From Candidatus Omnitrophota bacterium (GTDB lineage: Bacteria; Omnitrophota; Gorgyraeia; Tantalellales; Tantalellaceae): a DNA stretch of 8,450 nucleotides. This document shows positions 6,401-8,450 of the stretch, piece after piece (position 1 is the stretch's first letter; every line of letters begins with the position of its first letter). The position numbers and the translations under genes are program-made. The stretch covers positions 1 to 8,450 of the forward strand of contig JAGLIU010000061.1 in NCBI GenBank assembly GCA_023142805.1, read 5' to 3'. A model generated the notes under the pieces. The model saw only the letters and a list, made by a program, of their open reading frames with translations. It was not told where the DNA came from and made no database searches.

Positions 6401-8292
6401 TTAATGAGATCGAGCTTGAAGACGGTATGGTTCTCAAATCATTGGCGGGATACGCTCATGGTATATTCGGACTTTCCCTGCAGACGCATCCTAAGGAAGT
6501 TGGTATGGGAGTGAATGGTACCATGGAATATCCGAAGAACGAAGCTTGGATAATAAAGACTGTTCGTGATATTAACGGCAATGAGTATAAAGTATTAATA
6601 GAGCCTCAGCAGACATCGGATAACACACATTCCATAGCTGATCTTTTTACTCCTATAGTATGGGACGCGGAGAACGCGATGCCGAAAATGCGTAAAGATG
6701 TAACCGAAAAAGATCTCAAACAGTGGGTAGACAAAGATATTTTCTGGGATAAGGATAAAGTAGTGGCGAATATTGATGAGTTTATGTTAACCCCGCAAGA
6801 TATCACTCCTATTGAAGACGCGGTTAACGCGAAGGTCGAATCTTTGATAGAGCCTTCCGATGTATTGCCGGGGACCGACAGGATCACGCTTAACGGTGAG
6901 GGTGACGCGGATAAGGCAAGTGTTATAATTCCTGAGATGCCCGGAATATACCAGGAATTACTTGTATTAGAAGGCGAAGTGACGATAACGGTCAATGGTG
7001 TCAGAGAAACTTACTCAGCGTTTGAATCAATGCCTGTCGCGGCATCTCTCGGAGAATATGGTATCGAAAGTACCGGATACGCGGAAGTTCTAAGGACTTA
7101 TTATATCGAAGATGCTTATGAAGTATTAGAGTCAGTCGAAAGGTTCGAAGATGTAGATGAGGCCGGTATATTTAATGTAGAAAAAAGGCCGGCGGAAAAT
7201 ATTGATACGGATGAAATTCTTTTTGGTGAAGAGACGACAATAGTGAAGGTTAAGTCTATGGGGAAAGAAGTTCTGGACACGAGAGTTTCAGCGTATTCGG
7301 AGAATGTTGTTTTTGGCGTGGAGGACCAGGTTGTGGATCAGATCAATATAGTGGATGGTAGTTTCGCGGCACCGGCGATAACAGAAGCCAGAGAACATAC
7401 TGTTGAGGTTGTCGCGGGCAGGGTTATTATAGAAACATCGGATGGTGAGAGTTTTACTTTATATCCCGGAGCGCGACACACTTTTGCGACGAATAATTAT
7501 ACGATGAAGAAAACAAGCATGGAACCGGTAACTATGAATGTTCAGTATGAAAAAACAAAGCAGGAAGAACTGTTTTATACGGTATATAAAGCAGTGATGG
7601 ATAATATGCCGGAGATACAGGGAGTGGGTAAGGTAGACTTGTTCTTGCCTGAGGCATATTTCGCGAAGAAAGGTATAGGGTCAACAAAATGGGTTGAGAA
7701 TCAACTTAACGGTATCTTAGGCAGGGATTTCTTAAAGATATCTACACATAAAGACGATGTGCTTGACTTAAGTGATTTAGTAGATCGTAATGTAAGAGGT
7801 GGTTCTATCGCCATATTAGGCGCGACAGGAAACGCGTTCCAGAAAGCCGTAGCTAAAGAGGATATGGCACTCAGCGCTTTCTTGGAACAAGTGAGACCTA
7901 TGGTATTGCCGTCGATAGGTGAGAATTATGTTGAAAAAGCTGATAATATGTTGCCGATGCTTATAAGTAGTTTAGGTATTTTGCAGGCGGCTATCGGCGT
8001 GGAGAAAATAGTCAATAGAGAAAATATAGCCTTAGGTGTTTTACGAGTTATGGCGCAAGCCATGAATCGTCCAAATCTTAAGCCGGAGGATCTCTATAAT
8101 ATACTTTCAAATATAGAAATACAACAGTCTTTAAATCCGGAAGCATTGGCAAAGATCCAGGAGCAGTGGGGCGGGCTTTCCGTATATAATCAGGCGGCCT
8201 ATGTTATGAATTATTTTGGACTGAAAGATATTGTGCCGGAAGATCCGCGTGAAGAGTGGCAGAACCGGCAGAAAGTTATGTGGTCCGTATAA
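1..8292 (+). CDS. Giant multidomain GDP-mannose biosynthesis fusion protein (GMP-PMM-PMI with zincin-like and unknown modules), 5' partial
   Basis: The frame is open from base 1 to TAA at 8290-8292, giving 2763 visible codons with no internal stop. The first ATG is at 46, but the 15 codons before it are in frame, continue the same charged helical pattern and contain no clear Shine-Dalgarno sequence, so the real start is upstream. Domains in order are: a GGFHT-ending N-terminal module (residues 1-157), a helical region and HERRH zincin-like motif (430-434), a mannose-1-phosphate guanylyltransferase-like domain (611-1030), an unknown segment, phosphomannomutase (1191-1805), a class I mannose-6-phosphate isomerase-like domain (1919-2370), a cupin (2371-2520) and an unknown helical C-terminus (2521-2763). 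The three enzymes together would convert fructose-6-phosphate to GDP-mannose. Each normally has roughly 350-480 residues and is encoded separately. No membrane segment is evident in the visible part; any signal peptide would lie upstream. The gene ends 15 bases before a strong terminator, so it is probably the last gene of its transcript. Domain calls are from motif reading; activity is inferred. Confidence 0.93.
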   Translation, partial: LFQDETQRELDRYADMLDMFINLVNIELTNEDYDLFKTYKKDFSLEEVVDFVRMLASRYNLNCDMYEIPIDVRENIPNMINFYEIAMKRDEALIDNTLKRMEEEGKSKSVLIAGGFHTRGIKDLLKKKGVSYVVVTPKITKDVETPYIKVLTNQRTSLEDIITENAMPGVNAIAPAELATQPVVGYLISMSLNAPARLEELNNEMAPILEKVSGSRSPLEKAEETFQEMVDALISAKVDKWAEEADPEVWQKALEKKEEVIASFIHAYEAARAYVLYSNYSEEETKWIAERYDGRENLPAPLVDAIKEAFEKKWGSVGEYAMAITAGAPLNGPQVDLYDELLRESFSPNGRTKGWVKEDSIERAGLVIQVHSGIEERRAKKNDELLLQGQSIIPTIRIHPSTFRGQLQMHVSELVWSELSEQEKDIIANHERRHIRIFSKVGKAYELWQQYLKYAEKENIPLDQEDFIDRIQYWAGRLGEEINITASDFPNSDTREIRKKVASIYTNWIIAKVQKAIDNKDEEGMRKALTDAYILASEHENNDALVWIVNAAGRESENNEKLFRNAVYQVAEWFPFWLTSSYYEEADSNSKNLVKAWFNESEYSKEVSPKNIVSVIMAGGGGERLAPLSTSGTDESEPKQVAKIIDKRLVSMAVERVIGVLGAENVYIQTVPELKETIYQALKEVKDLYGKNVSRDNIFTEPYAADTAGAIGFAAAKLIRLGRGEDIMFVQTADHYVETNSGKFQKAYMLAAKVSKHNPVMGTIGIDMETIGASSEYGCIRSAFSTSYDGVTTVDSFKEKPPIEVAREMLEEGVTSYNSGMYIMRPSVILGLFNRYAPDYGEGLMMLTDPATTKATEESIFISMAKWKKEKQTPNGYVAGSIDNVLSEFLGDNLFVVTGEFAWKDIGGYGSIMEYYREDYSGEAKVYDGDRNIIVGEEFDGKYSPGVLTNSFDNVVVASNPNHITLNDCSNCLVLLRDKDVQITISGLKDSLVVYNPETKALLVAPISVEGKSIKEKFVATIEEKPELRGYTTGRAVDIKVADKLAVLYRQGKYNTKIYEYGTGVGLIKGSQDSQISVGIGLVAILDVQEQSVRIDMRPGTINPDSPEIFIGVREGDVRVPVNVTSRVGQLTSRERVGDFLRMIISGEMKIPDAEIYAQIYRIDDLTAKQEIKIIIETYDRYLKLKETISLPKFGTSGLRGRNEDLKDIIVYAVMKGMMKYFEELHTRTEEDIPSEFLSFIKEGGIETGVPIVLAGDNRPYSEQMLVAAATAILDNGNEVDYIGKVPTPTAAFYGLIQGYAMAMVTGSHIPITENGMKFDRVNGEVWKQEEQSIIASVKDVMNEEFLKTDEDSFFDIYGNFRPVKSMNQENAVIFEKAKKELEKVNPKAVESYENHFLNALGRSLEGVDILFGEHTAVGRDILPDILEKMGATITRVGRKDATKEFFTVDTENVKPEYLEWAKELLLKHKKKVLITTDGDSDRPAVFYLTDDGELHFITGDKLGVLAAMFLEPEFFVVPDTANESALNLLRDRGSKVETTNVGSPYVDEVIYSYNKGKQAVGCENNGGFFIGYSGFQLSNERIEWLKTLHADNADISGWFDGLSTRDALIPMILMLLEAKRQNKSVEQLVEDTFVGKYGGEQVSGLVENIDENTTPGCEMYTREMSAPIMDSFRVYDSEGTKYAESVMFEEEGVQYRYKKEKKTTTEDRGIVYDRAVGVKNTLENYLNSGSVFKDVGIRGLTYKTSGVKLYLDNGEIVVLRPSGNSAQFRIMATTPTIERSKEIVAAGTASNTGILVNIIRDFAAGVSPEEDIEPFVPTPERETLGQYSASAQGKMTSQIDLGQLTNRTLAIARNVYEGHFSERLAVEKVAEMIPQGAEAQVLAYVEYLDAEAGSSVLTGVNDKVFVNALRLMQFAVLARLPIKTSSYQALYDWGGNGNKALLGMTDMGGKPIAELWSNVTVKSERNPEAESRISGTALTGLTAAAVPGAGKDITLRDLLAGNSAMLGAEHKEKPGFVKSLSTRFPDVVYMGFNREIKNVGKVKFAEWLIEERKNMEKLKAALRRGITEEEFSNYLELYEDWSIFQGNNEWMLSPEDVRVKSIVEQMQKYMDPSVGLFIFEHIAKNRANIVSVLNEIELEDGMVLKSLAGYAHGIFGLSLQTHPKEVGMGVNGTMEYPKNEAWIIKTVRDINGNEYKVLIEPQQTSDNTHSIADLFTPIVWDAENAMPKMRKDVTEKDLKQWVDKDIFWDKDKVVANIDEFMLTPQDITPIEDAVNAKVESLIEPSDVLPGTDRITLNGEGDADKASVIIPEMPGIYQELLVLEGEVTITVNGVRETYSAFESMPVAASLGEYGIESTGYAEVLRTYYIEDAYEVLESVERFEDVDEAGIFNVEKRPAENIDTDEILFGEETTIVKVKSMGKEVLDTRVSAYSENVVFGVEDQVVDQINIVDGSFAAPAITEAREHTVEVVAGRVIIETSDGESFTLYPGARHTFATNNYTMKKTSMEPVTMNVQYEKTKQEELFYTVYKAVMDNMPEIQGVGKVDLFLPEAYFAKKGIGSTKWVENQLNGILGRDFLKISTHKDDVLDLSDLVDRNVRGGSIAILGATGNAFQKAVAKEDMALSAFLEQVRPMVLPSIGENYVEKADNMLPMLISSLGILQAAIGVEKIVNRENIALGVLRVMAQAMNRPNLKPEDLYNILSNIEIQQSLNPEALAKIQEQWGGLSVYNQAAYVMNYFGLKDIVPEDPREEWQNRQKVMWSV
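1090..1500 (+). other. Zincin-like segment with HExxH motif
   Basis: This is a region of the large CDS with a predicted helix carrying HERRH at 1288-1302 (residues 430-434), preceded by a Glu/Lys-rich helix (SEQEKDIIAN). The HExxH pattern supplies two zinc ligands and the catalytic Glu in zincin metalloproteases. A GEE at 1435-1443, about 45 residues downstream in another likely helix, could supply a third Glu ligand in the gluzincin manner, but that is speculation. The motif sits in a helix after a strand-rich stretch (SIIPTIRIHPS), which fits the edge strand of a protease fold. HExxH occurs by chance in long proteins, so protease activity is not established. Between about 1500 and 1830 the chain is a helical linker that I do not recognise. 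Confidence 0.4.
1831..3090 (+). other. Mannose-1-phosphate guanylyltransferase-like domain (ManC/GMP)
   Basis: This is a nucleotidyltransferase domain inside the large CDS, expected to make GDP-mannose and pyrophosphate from mannose-1-phosphate and GTP in the cytosol. The nucleotide-binding signature MAGGGGERLAPLS starts at 1849 and leads to PKQ at 1912-1920, as in MAGGxGxRLWPxS...PKQ of GMPs. Further family landmarks follow: EPYAADTAGAI at 2101-2133 (usually EPxxRNTAPAI), TADH at 2194-2205 (usually PADH, metal and nucleotide site), EKP at 2395-2403, YNSGMY at 2449-2466 (usually WNSGMF), and FAWKDIGGYG at 2701-2730 (usually the fgWxDvGsW motif). The strand-rich tail from about 2760, with GLKDSLVV, matches the C-terminal region of GMPs. 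The oddities are four or so extra residues between PLS and PKQ, and Ala-Asp in place of the usual Arg-Asn. A different sugar or nucleotide preference is possible. Confidence 0.83.
3091..3560 (+). other. Unrecognised interdomain segment
   Basis: About 155 residues lie between the guanylyltransferase-like and mutase domains. The first half is strand-rich with many Gly and Val (YGTGVGLIKG near 3178, then IGLVAILDV near 3238). The second half is helical and charged (RVGDFLRMIISGEMKIP near 3409, then a long helix rich in Lys and Glu). I do not recognise a family. It could be the extended C-terminal part of the guanylyltransferase domain plus a spacer, or a separate small binding domain. It is read from the sequence only. 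Confidence 0.5.
3571..5415 (+). other. Phosphomannomutase/phosphoglucomutase domain (ManB-type, alpha-D-phosphohexomutase superfamily)
   Basis: This domain is expected to interconvert mannose-6-phosphate and mannose-1-phosphate. All hallmark loops are present: the N-terminal FGTSGLRG at 3580-3603; GDNRPYS at 3766-3786; the phosphoserine loop TGSHIP at 3916-3933 with the catalytic Ser codon at 3922 (residue 1308), followed by ENGMKF; the magnesium-binding DGDSDR at 4432-4449; the sugar-specificity loop GCENNGGFF at 4684-4710; TRDA at 4813-4824; and the phosphate-binding RPSGNSAQFR at 5281-5310. The TGSHIP loop, the DGDSDRP loop with the GDKLG that follows, and ExNGGF in place of GEESG all match the phosphomannomutase subfamily of COG1109-type enzymes better than GlmM or Pgm. 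Length is about 610 residues against roughly 450-500 for stand-alone enzymes, with insertions near 3660-3740 and 3990-4190. No key residue is missing, so it is probably active. It is the best supported domain in the window. Confidence 0.9.
5416..5754 (+). other. Helical linker between mutase and isomerase domains
   Basis: About 113 residues link the two domains. A Pro/Glu-rich spacer (EPFVPTPERE near 5440) and a Ser/Gln/Gly-rich stretch come first, then amphipathic helices (LAIARNVYEG, LAVEKVAEMI, ALRLMQFAVL). No family is recognised. Its composition suggests a flexible hinge followed by a small helical bundle that leads into the isomerase fold. Confidence 0.5.
5755..7110 (+). other. Divergent class I mannose-6-phosphate isomerase-like domain (ManA/PMI)
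   Basis: This domain is expected to interconvert fructose-6-phosphate and mannose-6-phosphate using one zinc. It opens with YDWGG (5794-5808) and KPIAELW (5851-5871), the counterparts of YAWGS and QPMAELW in E. coli ManA, then LRDLLAGNSAMLG, like LRDVIESDKSTLLG. A helical insertion follows (about 6110-6400). LNEIELEDGMVLKSLAGYAHGIFG ends near 6471 and aligns with the ManA stretch that carries the zinc ligand His of PHAYLQG; the His codon here is 6457 (residue 2153). TSDN at 6613-6624 with a later TP matches ANSDN...GLTP. A jelly roll (about 6952-7110, LLVLEGEVTITVNG) matches the C-terminal cupin of ManA. The canonical QVHPN ligand strand appears instead as YMGFN near 6088, while a QTHPKE lies at 6481-6498. 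The catalytic Arg expected before GLTP is not evident. It may be an active divergent subfamily or a degenerate domain. Confidence 0.73.
7111..7560 (+). other. Additional cupin-like domain
   Basis: About 150 strand-rich residues follow the isomerase jelly roll. The second half has a cupin look: REHTVEVVAGRVIIET (7390-7437), then DGESFTLYPGARHTF (7441-7485), with a PG turn and a His on each side (codons 7396 and 7477). These could be metal ligands, but the full G(X)5HXH(X)3-4E(X)6G motif is absent. With the preceding jelly roll it would form a bicupin arrangement. Its function is unknown. A sugar- or sugar-phosphate-binding role is only a guess from context. Confidence 0.55.
7561..8289 (+). other. 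Unrecognised C-terminal module
   Basis: The last 243 residues are mixed at first (KVDLFLPEAYF near 7636; a strand-like SIAILGA near 7804) and then strongly helical. A moderately hydrophobic stretch of 18 residues at 7948-8001 (from MLPMLISSLGIL) is probably a buried helix, because it contains Gln and Pro and is too weak for a confident membrane span. The chain ends with a Pro/Glu/Arg-rich tail (EDPREEWQNRQ). I do not recognise a family. Because it closes the protein, it may be a shared terminal module of related giant proteins, which cannot be tested here. Confidence 0.5.
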
Positions 8293-8307
8293 TTCGGGTC
8301 ATACGTT

Positions 8308-8349
8308 ACAAAAAAAGAGCAGGTCGAATACGACCTGCTCTTTTTTTGT
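8308..8349 (+). terminator. Strong Rho-independent terminator, probably bidirectional
   Basis: This is a perfect 19-bp inverted repeat (8308-8326 and 8331-8349) around the loop AATA (8327-8330). The core stem GAGCAGGTCG/CGACCTGCTC is followed directly by seven T (8341-8347) and preceded by seven A (8310-8316). The T run serves the giant gene, which ends 15 bases before the hairpin. The matching A run means the same structure could also stop transcription arriving on the minus strand. Confidence 0.95.
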
Positions 8350-8352
8350 TTA

Positions 8353-8376
8353 AGGCTAAGGGCTAAGGGCTAAAGG
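8353..8376. repeat. Short tandem repeat, 7-bp unit GGGCTAA
   Basis: Three consecutive copies of GGGCTAA or its one-base variant AGGCTAA occupy 8353-8373, followed by AGG. A degenerate further copy, GGGCCTAAAG, lies near 8382-8391. The stretch from 8351 to about 8420 is purine-rich with no reading frame and no promoter that I can support. It looks like intergenic repeat sequence. Confidence 0.7.
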
Positions 8377-8425
8377 ATCAAGGGCCTAAAGTAGGAAGGC
8401 TAGAGGATAGAAAGGATCTTAACAC

Positions 8426-8450
8426 TGTCATTCCGCTTGTCCCGAGCGAA
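8426..8450. repeat. Possible dispersed palindromic repeat, cut by the window end
   Basis: The last 25 bases begin TGTCATTCCGCT and end CCCGAGCGAA. They contain an imperfect inverted repeat: CGCT (8434-8437) pairs with AGCG (8445-8448), and TT (8431-8432) pairs with AA if C8433 is bulged. The text resembles the TGTCATTCCCGC...GCGGGAATC type of intergenic element found in many copies in some bacterial genomes. One partial copy is all that is visible, so the call rests on resemblance. Confidence 0.4.

Noticed and set aside
6606..6995. Minus-strand open frame of 129 codons
   Set aside because: It lies opposite conserved isomerase sequence, is low in complexity (Ser, Ile, Thr), and has no supporting start signal.
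1831..7110. Fusion as an assembly or sequencing artefact joining three separate genes
   Set aside because: The linkers are in frame, have protein-like composition and contain no remnants of start signals, ribosome binding sites or intergenic sequence. Long-read confirmation would still settle it.
7948..8001. Transmembrane helix in the C-terminal module
   Set aside because: The stretch is only moderately hydrophobic and contains Pro and Gln, and its neighbours look like soluble amphipathic helices.

Overview
The window is essentially one gene. A single plus-strand reading frame is open from the first base to a TAA at 8290-8292, giving 2763 visible codons. It has no start inside the window, so the true N-terminus lies upstream. 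About 160 bases of non-coding sequence follow, holding a strong intrinsic terminator, a short tandem repeat and the beginning of a palindrome that looks like a dispersed repeat. No RNA gene, CRISPR array or transposase was seen, and I found no credible second gene on either strand. Residue numbers below count from the codon at base 1, so residue = (nt+2)/3.

The protein is a giant multi-enzyme fusion. In order it carries: (i) the tail of a domain ending in a GGFHT block (about 1-470), perhaps Tiki/TraB/ChaN-like; (ii) a helical stretch and a segment with a zincin-type HExxH (HERRH, 1288-1302); (iii) a mannose-1-phosphate guanylyltransferase-like domain (about 1831-3090); (iv) an unrecognised segment (about 3091-3560); (v) a phosphomannomutase/phosphoglucomutase domain with all hallmark motifs (about 3571-5415); (vi) a linker; (vii) a divergent class I mannose-6-phosphate isomerase-like domain with a C-terminal jelly roll (about 5755-7110); (viii) an extra cupin-like domain (about 7111-7560); (ix) an unrecognised, mostly helical C-terminal module (about 7561-8289).

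The three recognisable enzymes make up the whole route from fructose-6-phosphate through mannose-6-phosphate and mannose-1-phosphate to GDP-mannose. Their order along the chain is the reverse of the reaction order. In most bacteria these are separate ManA, ManB and ManC proteins, or a two-domain PMI-GMP enzyme plus a separate mutase. One polypeptide carrying all three, plus a metalloprotease-like motif and unknown modules, is the main point of interest.

The organism is bacterial by gene style: standard code, a moderate GC content that looks a little above 40 percent by eye, and a Rho-independent terminator. Giant multidomain proteins, the GGFHT-type module and the short repeats downstream resemble what I recall from Candidatus Omnitrophota (former OP3) genomes. 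That assignment is inference from memory and not demonstrated here. GDP-mannose would normally feed surface polysaccharide, O-antigen or deoxyhexose synthesis, but no neighbouring gene is visible to say which.
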